Shown: piece by piece, positions 10,661 through 22,722 of the stretch
Layout of the letters: every line of letters begins with the position of its first letter
Position numbering within the stretch: position 1 is the stretch's first letter
DNA from: Macrosoma leucophasiata
Lineage: Eukaryota > Arthropoda > Insecta > Lepidoptera > Hedylidae
NCBI GenBank assembly: GCA_036365455.1
Contig: JAWQUS010000025.1
Coordinates: 27,006,001 to 27,070,000 of the forward strand
Direction: 5' to 3'
Length of the DNA stretch: 64,000 nucleotides
The notes under the pieces: generated by a model
Told to the model about the DNA's origin: nothing
The model's input: only the letters and a program-made list of their open reading frames with translations
Databases searched by the model: none
Translations under genes and position numbers: made by a program

Positions 10661-11377
10661 CCACGATGTGATTACACCTGTGTGGAAATCCTCGACGGCC
10701 ATTGGTGGAGGAATTTTCACAATTTTCTGCGATCTCCCAACTATGTTTCACGCCTTTCAGGGATCGCTGGCGCAATCTATCGGAAATCATGGTATGTCGA
10801 TAAGTATTCCTTTATTTGATTTTTTAAACAAAGAATGTAAAGCGTTATTATATCGATATGCATTAGTCATAATGATTACGTAAAAGGGTGCTGCGTACTG
10901 CACGCTTCGTCATACAGGATCTAAATAGTTTCAGTTGGCGCGTACGATGGGCAATTTTCTTGGAAAGTAATAGTGATTCCCGTAATTCCTGTGAAATTGT
11001 AACCAGTTTTTAACAGGTGGTACGTGTGCGTCCCCGTAGCATGCATGTAACTAACTGGATTGATGTATATTATTATGATTCGCATCAACATCACATGGTT
11101 CTCAAACAGATTTTCGTACACACAGAATTCTCAATCAGAATTACTTCGGAATTTCCAAACGTTATGCTCACAAGAATATACACTTATTGATAAAATTAGA
11201 AATAGAAACGTTGCCTACATGAACGGTAAGAGATGTTGTAGCCTCCACTGAACACTGCCTATATTGCCCGAGAGAGTAGGTATATGCAGGCATTCAGACA
11301 TAATGATGTGCTAACTAACACCCACGAATTGCCAATTATGTTCTTTCTCATGTGATAGATGGCGGGCTTATTAACAT

Positions 11378-11545
11378 CTCCAGGCACATTACCAAACCCT
11401 GAAAGTAGCTCTGGTAAACATTAAAAATGGAAGAATTACAATAATTATATCGAATCCTGGACGTCCGAGTAGCAATGGTGGCTTGCTACCCCTAGACTAT
11501 TGAAGCAGCTCATCTGCTTACAAGCCCTGATACGAGTACTTTGTT
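11378..11545 (-). repeat. tRNA-like SINE family 2, degenerate
   Basis: On the minus strand it reads GGTAGCAAGCCACCATTGCTAC, then a box-B-like part, and ends in GGTTTGGTAATGTGCC, matching the copies at 26452 and 57930. The body is partly lost. Confidence 0.5.
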
Positions 11546-11799
11546 ACTTAATTTATTATAAAGGGACGGCACCATCTGATACCGTCCCGTCATTAGATAA
11601 CCATAACACGATAGCGCTTTGTTTAGCTTCTTAGCGGTGTATAGCGCAACACTACCATCGCAATACGGTGATCAGCACTCCCTGTCGCTAAGGCTTCAGC
11701 TATTTGCATCGGCAAGCATAACCGCACTGAGCACAATTGTTTAGCGTCAGGTACGAATATCCCAATTTATCACTTAAATACGGCGTTCGTTCCACCATT

Positions 11800-12033
11800 A
11801 CAGATTTTTTTTTATATTTTGAAGAAGGAAACAATCATACAGGTTGAATTGATGGCATATAACTAGATATTTAAATGTAGACGCGTTGCCACTATGAAGC
11901 AGAAACTTTTAGGTTTTGTCGGTGACTGAAATTATAGCGCCGCGCACTGTGACCTGCACGGAACATGATAGCGCTGAACACTACCGCTTAGCGGTAGATT
12001 AGGTAATGCGGTGGTGCCTAACATCAGTGACAC
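11800..12033 (-). repeat. GGTGGTAG-family repeat, degenerate
   Basis: Recognisable in inverted order: GTAGACGCGTTGCCACT, GGAACATGATAGCGCTGAACACTAC, GGTAATGCGGTGGTGCC. Many changes suggest an old copy. Confidence 0.55.
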
Positions 12034-12299
12034 TTAATATCTCTCTTCTTTGTCGTGTCCTCATGACTGAGGGTCGTGACCACCAAAAGCTGTTTGTGTG
12101 TTGCAATTAAGGGACTCTAGAATGGCATCTATCCATCGAGTGGGCTTTCTGCCTCAGCTCCTTTTTTCTTCAACATGGCCTGTTAGGATAAGCTTTTCCA
12201 GGTTCCCAGCATCACATCGGGTCGACACTTAATATAATGACACCTTATTATATTAGGTGAAAACCTGGTACGGTACGATTGGACTCTCGTCTTCGATCT

Positions 12300-12440
12300 A
12301 AACGAAGTACACTCACTATCGGCTATTTATCACGCATGTTTACTAATTACGACTAGATTATGTATCTAGCGGAGATCCCCCAGATAGCTATCTACTGGAG
12401 CAACTGGGTATCAGATTGTGAGGGCCCCGTTATCGGTCGC
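12300..12440. promoter_or_regulatory. intergenic cluster of GATA sites
   Basis: CTATCG, TTATCA, TATCTA, AGATAG, CTATCT, TATCAG and TTATCG occur within about 140 bases, then a CpG-rich end (GCGGGCGGCGCTGGCGCG). Candidate enhancer between two GATA genes, by motif density alone. Confidence 0.35.
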
Positions 12441-12781
12441 GTCATCGCGGGCGGCGCTGGCGCGTGCACTTGTTTCATGAGGTTTGTTTGTTTGTATTCT
12501 GTTTTGTGGATGGAGGCGGTTGCTTATAGAACCAATATGAGTATTAGTGGGGTTTGCGAGGTATCATATAAAGAGAAGTCGCAAATAGTAATGTGATGAT
12601 TTGCGCTGAGTCGTTGGTGAGTTCTTTTTTCGTTTTTAATATTTTTATTTGTTTCATTCACTCGAAATCACGTTTCATGGTTTCAAATAGCCTTAAGTCT
12701 GTTTAATAGAATCGAGGAAATTATCAATACAAGATTAAATTCTTTAACAAAACTATAAGTAAGTATACACTAATGTTTTTT

Positions 12782-12935
12782 TGGTGGTAGAGCTCCAGTG
12801 ACGGAAATTACAGGGCCGTACCGACCGGAACATGATAGTGCTGAAACTACCATTTAACGGCAAGTATATAAGGTAATGCGGTGGTGCTTACTCCCGCGAG
12901 CAAATACACTGAAACTCTACCACCAGTGGGTGCTG
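12782..12935. repeat. GGTGGTAG-family composite copy with inverted ends
   Basis: It opens with GGTGGTAGAGCTCCAGTGACGG and closes with CACTGAAACTCTACCACCAGT, the inverse of its start. The interior runs in inverse order (CAGGGCCGTA, GATAGTGCTGAA, GGTAATGCGGTGGTGC). This suggests a foldback or head-to-head form of the family. Confidence 0.5.
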
Positions 12936-13070
12936 TTGTATACATACAACATTTATTACATAAACGCCTCGCCCTTGACAAGTGCCTATAAGCCCCACAA
13001 ATATTCGTCCCCGCGCAGAGATTGAATCTGCGAACCTCGAAGCAAGCGCTCGTCAAACACCACTGGATCG
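12936..13070 (-). repeat. tRNA-derived SINE family 1, degenerate
   Basis: GTGCTGTTGTATACATACAACA, then CCCCGCGCAGAGATTGAATCTGCGAACCTCG-type text and CACTGGATCGG, corresponding to inverted tRNA-like boxes of the copy at 28590. Diverged. Confidence 0.5.
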
Positions 13071-13487
13071 GCTACATGACAACCAGATTAGGTTATCATG
13101 GCAGAAAAAGCTTGTAAAATGTATAAAATTCAACAGTTGTAATCCCGCCATGACATGAGCACAGTATTTGATATAAGTAGTAATCTGCAGCCGATGTAAT
13201 TTGACACAAAATGTATGATAAGTTCTTGTAATCCATATTTATTGGCAAACCTTAATTCCTCGCAATATTCCAAAATAATCGAACTTGTAACTCTTCTGAT
13301 AATTTTTCTACAGTCAAGTTATTACTGTATCTGTGTATAACTTTCCTTTATTTACCTTTACATCCCCTCCAACTAGGAACTAGACGCTTATACTAAATAA
13401 GTCAATTGTAGCTTTTATTACCACCGCGTAAGTTCCTCACGTGGTCAAGCGGCTAGTTCTCTGATAGAGCACAAGGTATAAGACAAC

Positions 13488-13912
13488 ACATTAATCTATA
13501 CTTATTTAAAAACTGTAAAGAGTAAATTCTGTACATTGAAAATATTGAAAAATAAATACCAGAGGGTTTTACTAGATCGATACCGAACCCAAATATGTAA
13601 TTAGAATTTTTTTTGTCTGTCTGTTCGTTCAAGTATAAAATAAAAACTACCGGTCCGATTACAATGAAACTTGGTATGATTATACTTTAACCTTTGACGC
13701 ACAACTGCTTTTTATCCCGAAAAAATGATAAATTTCACTTAACATTTAGTGTTTGTTTCATGTGAATCGGTTCAGATATAAAAAAGTTATGTCAATTTAA
13801 AGAATCATATCGAATATTTTTAAGCTAATCTGTATCTTAGTTCTATCTTTTAGGGGGTTTCATACCTAAAAGGTAAAAACGGACCCTACGGATTAATAAT
13901 ACTCCGCTATTT

Positions 13913-13943
<31 letters not shown>

Positions 13944-14500
13944 ACCAGCCCGTATCTCATAAATAGTGATAGCTAGAAAGCTAACATTTTCACAAATTAT
14001 GTATTTCTGTTACCGCCATAAAAAAAAAAATAATTACTAAAAATAAGAAAGTGAAAATGTTAAGGGGTGCAAGGGGGCATACAATAAACGTGTTTTTATT
14101 TCGCATATTTTTTGCTCGATAATAACGGTAGCAAGCAGATGTTTAAAATGTTCACAGAATTTTTAGATCTTTTGTTTTATATTACCTTCCATAATAAATC
14201 TATACAAATAAATAAAATTGGAGTGTCTGTTTGTAATATTAAAATAACCGCTTACTAAATGCATATGTATACACGGTACATATACCAAAACAACACTTTT
14301 TACAATTTTTGTCTGTCTGTCTGTCTGTCTGTTTGGCTAATCTTGGGAACGGCTGGGCCGTTTCTGACGGAACTTTTATCTCCATGCATCCATATATACA
14401 TACATACCTACATACAAATAAGTAGAATTGGAGTGTATCCGACTTTGACGGAACTTCCACTGGCAGATAGCTGATGTAATAAGGAGTAACTTAGGCTACT
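13488..14500. repeat. mosaic of AT-rich repeats with CTGT microsatellites
   Basis: 13488-13700 matches 48395-48560 (AATTCTGTACATT, GATCGATACCGAAC, TTTTGTCTGTCTGT). 13855-14100 matches the type at 27638 (AAAACGGACCCTACGGATTA and CTGT/CCGT repeats 13915-13942). 14190-14500 carries CTGT repeats near 14310-14332. No coding capacity. Confidence 0.55.
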
Positions 14501-14505
14501 TTTAT

Positions 14506-14589
14506 ACTAGCTGCGCCCACGACTTCGTCCGGGTAGATACTGAACAATCATATTTTTCTCACGTGGACGAAGGCGCGGGCACAGCTAGT
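14506..14589. repeat. short inverted-repeat element, TAGCTG..CTTCGTCC type
   Basis: Arms 14506-14530 and 14565-14589 are near-perfect inverse copies (ACTAGCTGCGCCC against ACTAGCTGTGCCC, both running into CTTCGTCC). This is the well-known lepidopteran repeat end, here head to head around a 34-base middle. Confidence 0.55.
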
Positions 14590-15230
14590 TGTCAATAAAT
14601 TTAGAGTAGGTATGGATGAAAAAGTGGACTTCAGTTTTTTTTACAGCCAGTAATCCAATGTGATCCTCGAATTTATGCCAATAATATACGTTGGGCAATT
14701 GAAGACAATTTTATTTTACTAACAATAAAAGGTAGATAACGCGTGTACGTTGTTTCTGTGCTGGTGTGCGTGCGGTATCTTATCGCGGCTTACTTGAGAC
14801 ATCGATCATCGCTCTAATTACCACCCGTATCGATAATGGCTGACAGAGTCCACCTTCCACCTTCCTAACCTTCCCTGCCTACTGACTGCAGTTCCCAGCG
14901 AGGTAGCTTGAAGGCACGATTCCGAACTCCGCTGCACCCAACAGTGCTGCCGCCGCAGTACTGGTCTCTATATATTGTCTATAAGTTTATGTGAGATTAC
15001 ATTCCGAGCAACGTGACAAAGTCGTGGCAGCATGCAGTAGCAAATAGAGAAATATGGTTGGTTGCGTGCAGCGGAGTTCGGAATCGTACCTTAACACTCT
15101 AGTAGAAGTAGAAATCTAGTAGGGCAGTTTGACGATTGGTTGACTGCGTTAAGTGGTACCTAACCTAATAAACCAATCTATGTATTTTCAACTGCAGTCG
15201 CTCGCTATCAGTCTGCTTATTCATGAAACA

Positions 15231-15510
15231 CTCCTGGTGGTAGAGCTCCAGTGACGGAGGTCGCGGCCGTAGGCACCATCGCATTACCTAATGTACTTGC
15301 CGCTAAATGGTAGTGTTCAGCACTATCGTGTTCCGGTCAGGTGGTAATGTACGGCCCTGTAATTTCCGGCACAGAGACATAACATCTTAGGCCTCAGGAG
15401 TGGTAACGCATCTACATTTTGACCTTGGTCTTTGTGTGGGTGTCTATAGGCTGCAGTCATCACTTAACATCAATGTGAACTGCATGCTTGTTTACCACAT
15501 TCATTACATA
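15231..15510 (+). repeat. GGTGGTAG-family repeat, near full length
   Basis: Runs from CTGGTGGTAGAGCTCCAGTG to CATTACATAAAA with all blocks of the 28898 copy. Length near 280 bases, no coding capacity, A-rich tail. SINE-like, but with ends that can form an inverted pair in other copies; class unresolved. Confidence 0.85.
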
Positions 15511-15709
15511 AAAAACAAATTAAAAAAAACAGTAGAGCTTTAAATATCTCGATCCTTACTCACCACACCTCTTTTCTTCACACATGCTCACCAATTCCTA
15601 ACTCTCGATACCTTCGGACATTACTCCATAATTATATTTTCCTCTGCAATCATCTACATTAGAATAATGGGAAATGGTAGTGTTTAGTGATGACTTGTAT
15701 CGTTTAGAT

Positions 15710-16042
15710 CAGAGGTTCCCAAACTATTTTTTCTTGTAGACCCTTTACAATTTTTTCTGGTTTCTGTGGACCCCCATCTTTGCTACATTTATATCACATT
15801 CCCATATTTCCATTTTTTATTCACGCCTACGTAGACCCCCATTGAGTCTCCCATGGACCACTTTGGGAATCACTGGTATGATGTGAGTAAATTGGTACTA
15901 TCAGTGTATGTGTTGAGATCCATTATCGTGGACCACCATTTTCATTTCATGGACCCCCAAATTTTTTTTTTCGTTGTCGCCGACCCCTTTCAGTTTGTCA
16001 TAGACCCCCAGGGGTCGATATAGACCACTTTGGGAATCACTG
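15710..16042. mobile_element. hAT-type MITE with 8-bp target duplication
   Basis: A 333-base element with termini CAGAGGTTCCCAAACT and, inverted, CAGTGATTCCCAAAGTGG, flanked on both sides by GTTTAGAT (15702-15709 and 16043-16050). A perfect 8-bp duplication plus CAG..CTG ends is diagnostic of hAT. An extra internal copy of the terminus lies near 15858-15878, so the element looks like two fused half-units. No transposase. Confidence 0.85.
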
Positions 16043-16136
16043 GTTTAGATGGTAGTATTGTGTGCGTGAGGACTCAAAGTGACGATGCATCTAAATTGAA
16101 ATTTCTGGATTGTATGTTTACAGGATGCACTTAGCA

Positions 16137-16177
16137 CCAGTGTGAAGTGTTGTGTCAAGCACAACACTTCACACTGG
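16137..16177. repeat. perfect 18-bp hairpin
   Basis: Arms 16137-16154 and 16160-16177 (CCAGTGTGAAGTGTTGTG and its exact inverse) enclose TCAAG. The arm is made of short CACTT/GTGTT words. No gene adjoins. 16178-17740 otherwise holds AT-rich DNA, a CpG patch near 16345-16410, and a tRNA-like fragment near 17161-17225. Confidence 0.7.
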
Positions 16178-17746
16178 TTCACACACATGGTTCATTCACA
16201 TTGGCGGTAAGTGTTGTCGCATTTATAATAGGAAAAAAATTGGTTGTCTGTAAAGTCGGCTTGTAGACGCTAGTTTTAATGATAACGTCTTAATAAATCA
16301 TAGCCGAAAGCTGAAAGGTTAATCGGATCATGCTTCTCTATCGCTTGTGCCGCGCTCTCGCTTACACGCTCGGCTCGGGCGGAACGTATCGCTTGTTCGT
16401 GCGCGCAGCCGCCGTTCAAGGATTTATGAGACGTTATAACGTCTCAGTTACTTTACAGACAAAAAATGTATTTTTTTATTGGCTTATATAACCCTCAACT
16501 TTGTTTGTAAGCTGGAGATAAGCTATAAGTATATATAATATCTTAATACCTTATTTGATTATTGCCACACAGCACTTCGTTATATATTTACACGAGCCAA
16601 GCTTATAAAATTGATATTCTCATAAGTTATATGAATATGTAATATATATAAGGTATAATTGATTCTTGGAAAGAAAAATAATAAAACTATTTACACAATC
16701 TTTACTATTATTGTAGACTGCAGACTATATGATAATGTTTATCATTTTTCAACAACAAACAGTAATCTCCTATTTTTGAGCCTTTCAGAATAGACTGAGA
16801 GATACTGAACCGAGCACCGTTAGTCCTGTAAGACTGGAAATTTTTGTAGGGATAAATCATGACACGCCAAGTACAAAAACCATCGCCTGGCAAGGATCAG
16901 CCAGTCACGTCACCAACCCCACTCATCCATGCTCAGAGGGTTCAGTATCTCTTGGACCAGAAACTATAATGTACAAAATTTAATAGCAACACTCCTCGTA
17001 TTCCTCGGTTACGGTGATCCCTGCGTGCTACGCACTACTACGCAGCTACCGCTACGGGCTACGCCGCGCCGCGTAGCCGCCTACTGTTTTATATTGCGTT
17101 ATCCCAATTCATCACTTTATTAAATCATTACATTTTATTGAAAAGCCTCAGATGCGTAGTTGTGAAAGGTCTGTGCTGAGACGCCTGATATCCCTGGTTC
17201 GAGCCACGGTCGCAGTATAAGGAAATAAGATTTTTTTCGTTTTCATTAGGCAAGATTCCCAGTAGAACCCTTGCAGTTGATAACGTGCCCGATGAATATC
17301 AACATAACCATCACCACATAATCACTATCACAGAGGCGATCTTCATGGATCAAGTGGTTAAATACATTCATATTTATAAGTACTTATATGTTTTAGAATT
17401 TCATATAATAAAGTAGCATTTTTTTAACACAGACGTAGCATAAAATAGCACTATTTTATGTTGGTCTCTGACCCGAGCTCGAAAACGTATATTTATTTAT
17501 TTAATGCGTAATGGCAAAGATTAAAATCGATAATACGTGATATATGTTCCGATAACTGAACATGATTCATAATCGCTGACAGCCATCTTAATTATTTTCG
17601 ATGAGAATTTGGCAACGGTTTTAAAGATAATCACAATTGATATCAGCATTTCACAATAATCACACTGTACAATACACCTACAGAATAATGCAGCTGGATA
17701 TTTGGCGCTTAGATTAATATTTACATTTAACAACATTGACCTTTAC

Positions 17747-17935
17747 TGGTGGTAGAGTTCCAGTGTAGGAGCTCGAGGGCGGAGGTACCACCGCATTCCT
17801 AATCTATCTGCCGCCAAATAGTAGTGTTCAGTACTAGTTCAGCACTATCGTGTTCCGGTTACATGACATGACAACTGAGGTGTCAGGGGTGGCAACGCAT
17901 CTGCATTTTGACCTCTGATCTCTGATCTAATTTTT
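17747..17935 (+). repeat. GGTGGTAG-family repeat, partial
   Basis: Starts ACTGGTGGTAGAGTTCCAGTG and ends after GGCAACGCATCTGCATTTTG; the 3' third is missing. Confidence 0.75.
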
Positions 17936-18119
17936 TTTAATATTATACAGTACATTACAGAACGATGTATACTGTGGTATATTCATCATTACTTGCTCTA
18001 TTTGAATAAAAACTTTATAAACTATCAAAATATTACGACTTTTACGTAATTCTTTATATAATCGATCATAAAAGTAACCGACGTACAATCTAAGAGACTC
18101 TTGGAAACAAATATTTTCA

Positions 18120-18205
18120 TTGGTGGTAAAGCTCCAGTGATGGAGCTCATGAGCGTAGGCACCACGATCGTTTTCTGGTCAGATAGTAATGTATGGCCCT
18201 AGTAG
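18120..18205 (+). repeat. GGTGGTAG-family repeat, 5' fragment
   Basis: TTGGTGGTAAAGCTCCAGTG, then GCGTAGGCACCAC, then a jump to GTAATGTATGGCCC: an internally deleted copy. Confidence 0.65.
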
Positions 18206-18831
18206 GTATGGTATATATATAATTTCCAGAACTAGGGCGGCTAACAGCGGCAGCGTCTATATTAACGTCCCCGGTTTATGCAGTTGTTTACTGCAGTTTC
18301 CATTTACAATAATTATTTTCTCGCTTTCCTGCATGTTTTTGAATGAATTTTACAAGTTCGTTTATTTTTCTCATATTTTAAGTAGACTTCCATGTAGGTG
18401 ATAATAAATAAAGCTCAGGACGCGTATAGATGTAGATTGTGATAATCGAAAGTTTCTTCTCTTGATCTTGATACTGGCTTCTGTTTTATACTACTATCTA
18501 ACAGAAACAAGAAAAATAACAATAGAATGTTGTGGAAGGTAGATTATCTCATTGATAGCTACTCACGCTTACGAGTTTCGTCGCAGGTTCTTAACATTGT
18601 AATATTTCAAAAACAAATTTACTTCCATATCTACTTGGAGTACCACGTTACTAACATACGAGTATACCATGCTTAGAGTTTAGTCCGACAGTTTGCCAAT
18701 TATAATCTCTGGTATTTACCCAATCACAAAATTATTCCTCACCATGGACTTCGAGCCCATTTAGAGCCCACCAAGTCATAGAGGGTAATTTATAAATACT
18801 AGTGATCCAATGTCTTTCTAGGACCATATAT

Positions 18832-18920
18832 TTTTTTATGTCATGAAGTGGCCAACAAGCACACAGTTCACATCATATAAAAACCAAGATTTCTAGGTAG
18901 ATGCGTTGGCACTTCGAGGT
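18832..18920 (-). repeat. GGTGGTAG-family repeat, 3' fragment
   Basis: Inverted tail: TTTTATGTCATGAAGTGGCCAACAAG, CACAGTTCACATC, GTAGATGCGTTGGCA. Confidence 0.6.
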
Positions 18921-19035
18921 CTAAGAATGAAAGAAGAAATAGTTAATTTATTTATTCTTTTATGTACAGAAATTATACATCAGACGGACTTAACTTCACT
19001 AGGCCTTTTCTATATCGACGAAGTAAATAAATAAT

Positions 19036-19223
19036 AAAATAAAATACGCTTACACTCACAGCCCCACGTTAGGTATTAAACCTGTGTCGTGGGTGCCGTT
19101 GTACACATACAAAACATACAGAAACACCCAGACCCGAAACAAATATTTGTCCCTGTGCGGATCGAACCCGCGACCCTTCGAATCAAGCGGTTGTCTCACA
19201 TCGCTGTACCTACTGGGTCGTCA
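19036..19223 (-). repeat. tRNA-derived SINE family 1
   Basis: On the minus strand it begins GACGACCCAGTAGGTACAGC, includes a box-B-like GGGTTCGATCCGCAC and ends in GTGTAAGCGTATTTTA. It matches 28590-28800 throughout. Pol III-type SINE, not a tRNA gene, since no cloverleaf 3' half is present. Confidence 0.75.
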
Positions 19224-19739
19224 ATTAGGTTAGTAGGTAAGAGAAGAAGAAGAATAGTTGTAAGAATTCTCATTCTCCTGCAATAGTGGGCAGTGGGTCG
19301 TGATGCCAGCAAGCATTCCTAAAATAGGTTAAGTAGCTTTTGACCCTATTTTATTCGTGTAAAAAAAATACAAATGGTATAATAATTATAACAGCAATCG
19401 AAAGATTGACTCTCACGTGTGGAAATGTTTTTAAACATTTACTTAAAGATAACATCTAAATATCTGATCTCTATCTAATCCAACCGAACCCTGTTTACAT
19501 CTGTTACTATCGGCCCTTCGCGACACACATTGTATGTCACGTGTTATCTGTATGTCCCATATGACTAACCACGCTTACTACTCCACTATATTTTCGACTA
19601 CACATATTGACAAAGCGACGCCTCTTCCAAACTGACTAATGCAATCATTCTATCTGATACATTACTTCACACCTGCTTTTCCCTGAAAGAGTCAGTAAGT
19701 AAACACATACTTACATGATATGACGGTAGACACGATCGG

Positions 19740-20400
19740 TTCCAGTGCCGGTAAGAGCTTTTAGTTCCATCCCCGATGAACGGTATCATTTACTTGCCTC
19801 TAAATTGTAATATTTGCGCTACCGTACAACCCTGTAATTTCAGACGCAGAGGATCAATCCATATCCCATCTTAACCCCTTATTCATAAACGTATTTTAGC
19901 TAAAGTGTTGCTAATCTCTCCTTTGTCTTTTTGTATCCTGCAAATTGGACAATGCAACTGACAAAGACAAAGCATTCTATAGCTAAAACGTATCTAATGT
20001 ACTTTTATGAATAAGGGGGTTAAGCTCTAGTCGTAGCGCATCTACATAAATATCTTTAGAGATTTATTCAGTTTATTCAGTTTATTCATTTATTTCATAT
20101 AATTAGGCTCCTGGAGAGCACTTTAACATCGTCATTTTTTTTTAAACTAACCTAGAGTGAATAACCACTAATAATAATCAAAACACATAATAAATTAATT
20201 AACTTTTAAATAGATATTTATAAGACGCAGCATTCATTAACCACCAGTGTATACTGTATGTTTGTTAGCCACTTTCATAAAATGAAACAAATATTGCAGA
20301 TGGTTTAAGCTCCAGTTTTGTCCGATCACCAGTGGAGAGCATCTCGTTACCAAGGGCCCTGAGGCAACACTTTATTCGCGATATTCAATATTTTTGTATA
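19740..20400. repeat. degenerate repeat remnants
   Basis: 19740-19860 and 20226-20340 contain scattered GGTGGTAG-family words (CCCTGTAATTTCAGACGCAGAGG, GTTTGTTAGCCACTTTCATA, AAGCTCCAG). 19875-20025 has an inverted pair built around CTTATTCATAA and TTATGAATAAGG. Too decayed for firm ends. Confidence 0.4.
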
Positions 20401-20941
20401 ACTAGACAAGGAACAATAATTCCATAAAGGCCAAAAGGCCTCTTGTTCCAGCCAAAGCAAACTGCGGCTCTACATAATAGGAAACAGGAGATGTAGCTCG
20501 CACTCTCATTACCGAGTGAGGTGGCAGCTCGCAGCTCGCAGCTCGCTTGTCTTATCGCGCCTCTTCACTCGATAAACGCTCCACCGATATCGGCGGTGAT
20601 TCACGCATCTCTTGTTTGTCTAACACCTTGCACGTTATCGACTACTTGCCAAAAATAGATCGCGTCCGACCCGTGTATCATGTATCAGTTAGTTTTCCTC
20701 CAGAATACGCTAGGTAATACGAAACGATGGTTTGGCAGCAGTTGAGTTGGACAAAAGTCCCAGCATTTCCAGATTCAACATTCGGGTCGGGAAGCAGAAC
20801 ATGGTTTTCCAATATCGATTTTTTTTGCAATTGTTTCTCCGAATGGGTAGACCAACTGCCTGCCATAGGGAAATATAGGCACACCTTTAAACGACCCTTT
20901 AGTAAGAGGCTGTCTGTTAAAAAAAATAAGATATTTATTAA

Positions 20942-21225
20942 ATACTAGCTGACCCGGCAAACTTCGTATTGCCTCACAATGCAATAATATGTCAAAGGTT
21001 TGATAGATACAGACTATTTGTATGGAAAAATGATATTGTGGTTTTTACTATTTCCTTTCAAATTCCTTAAATTTTCTTAAGTTTTAAACCTTCCCTCGAC
21101 TTCCAAAAATCATTCAAAAAAAATTTAGTCAAATCGGTCCAGTCGTTCTCGAGTTTTAGCGAGACTAACGAACAGCAATTGATTTTTATATATATTAAAT
21201 ATATTGACAAGCTCACTTGTCATAA
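20942..21225 (+). repeat. TAGCTGACCCGG-type lepidopteran repeat
   Basis: Starts ACTAGCTGACCCGGCAAAC and continues with AAATCGGTCCAGTCGTT and AACGAACAGCAATTGATT. These words are typical of a dispersed lepidopteran element whose class I cannot fix. It directly adjoins the LINE tail at 21228. Confidence 0.5.
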
Positions 21226-21227
21226 CG

Positions 21228-22722
21228 ACAATTTTTTTTTTTTTATGTCTGTAGGTTGACAGACCAGCAAACGGGCCACCTGATGGAAAGTGGTCACCGT
21301 CGCCTATGACCTTTGCAACACCAGGGGAGTTGCCAACGCGCTGCCAGCGCTGAAGGACTCTTTTGACGCCATTTTTGAAGAACCCCATATTATAGCACCG
21401 AGGGAACACCTCAGAGGGAAGTTCGTTCCACAATTTACACGTTCTGGGCAGGAACGAACGTAAAAACCGCACCGTTGAGCACTGCGTGTCCAGTCGGTGT
21501 GGGTGGAACTTCTCTCTTCGGCGGGTAGTACGGTGTAGGAAAAGAGATGGTAGTACCATGTCAAACAGTTCAGCAGAGCACTCACCATTGTAGAGACGGT
21601 ACAACACGCACAGACTCCCAATGTCTCTGCGCAGGCTCAGATGTTCGAGCCTGTCAGTAGTCCTGGATTGTTATCAATACGAACGGCGCGTTTTTGTAGG
21701 GAGTCAAGTGGACCAAGCTGGTATTTGGGGGCTCCCGCTTACAAATGAGAGCAGTATTCCAGATGCGGCCGCACTTGGGCCTTATAAAGCTGTAGTAGCT
21801 GCCCCGATGTGAAATACTGCCTCGCTTTGTTAAGCACCCCCAACTTTTTGGATGCCAACTTGGTCTTACACTCAATGTGACTCCCGAATTGCACTTCGTT
21901 CGATACGTCAACGCCCAGGATACCAATACTCTTACTAACGGCGAGCGGAGTGCCCTGGAACTGTGGTGCTACAACGAATGGGGTTTTTTTAGCGGTGAAC
22001 GCGCAGACTTGTGTCTTCGAGGGGTTGAACTGCACTAAGTTGAGTCGACCCCAGTCCGAGACCCACTCCAGAGAGTGCTCGACTTCAGACACAAGTCTAG
22101 TCCTGCTTTCCTCGATAAGTGTCCGAGAGGCATTTGCACGGACAGTGTAGTGTGCATCTCCCGTACTATCATCGGCATAGCAATGAAAATTGGAGTTTTG
22201 CTCCAATATTTCATTAGTATGCAGAAGAAAAAGCGTGGGAGACAGCACAGAGCCTTGCGACACACCAGCGTTGATAGGTAGTCTGTCTGAGCGCTGACCG
22301 TCAACTAAGACTTGTATATAACGCTCAGACAGAAAGCTGGCTGTCCAGTTGCATAGCCTCTCGGGAAGACCGTAGGATGGTTCGCGAGGAGTGCCCTGTG
22401 CCAGACCCGGTCAAAGGTCTTAGCAATGTCCAGGCTTACAGCCAATGCCTCCCCACTCTTGACCAAGGCGTGGGACCAATGGTGCGTGAGATATACTAGA
22501 AGATCACCAGCAAATCTGCCATGACGAAATCCATATTGGCGGTCACTGATCAGCTGATGATCCTCTAGATACTGCAGCAGTTGAGTATTGATCACACGCT
22601 CCATGACTTTGCAGAGTAGGGAGGTTATTGCTATGGGCCTATAATTGGCCGGGTCACTGCGATCCCCTTTTTTGGGTATCGGGTGCACGAGGGCGGTTAA
22701 AATTGTCATTAATCCCATTATT
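21228..22722 (-). mobile_element. truncated non-LTR retrotransposon, reverse transcriptase region (pseudogene)
   Basis: Minus-strand frames at 22718-22305, 22263-21739 and 21607-21240 form one broken reverse transcriptase. Palm motifs visible are YRPIAITS and RQYGFRHG, then a fingers-palm stretch, then CYADDS, where YADD is the catalytic motif. The last frame has FLPRTCKLWNELPSEVF, the usual LINE C-terminal signature. Frameshifts near 22300 and 21700 and a missing 5' end make it dead. The oligo-T at 21231 is the poly-A tail. Jockey-group affiliation is likely but unproven. Confidence 0.85.

Noticed and set aside
10518..10883. 121-codon plus-strand open frame
   Set aside because: Starts in the CpG patch, where open frames occur on both strands by composition, and runs into AT-rich DNA; no domain or splice logic.
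17161..17225. tRNA-like stretch with GGTTCGAGCC
   Set aside because: No consistent acceptor or anticodon stem could be drawn; likely SINE remnant.
20678..20984. Overlapping frames on both strands near 20.7-20.98 kb
   Set aside because: Neither shows a domain; the right part runs into a dispersed repeat.
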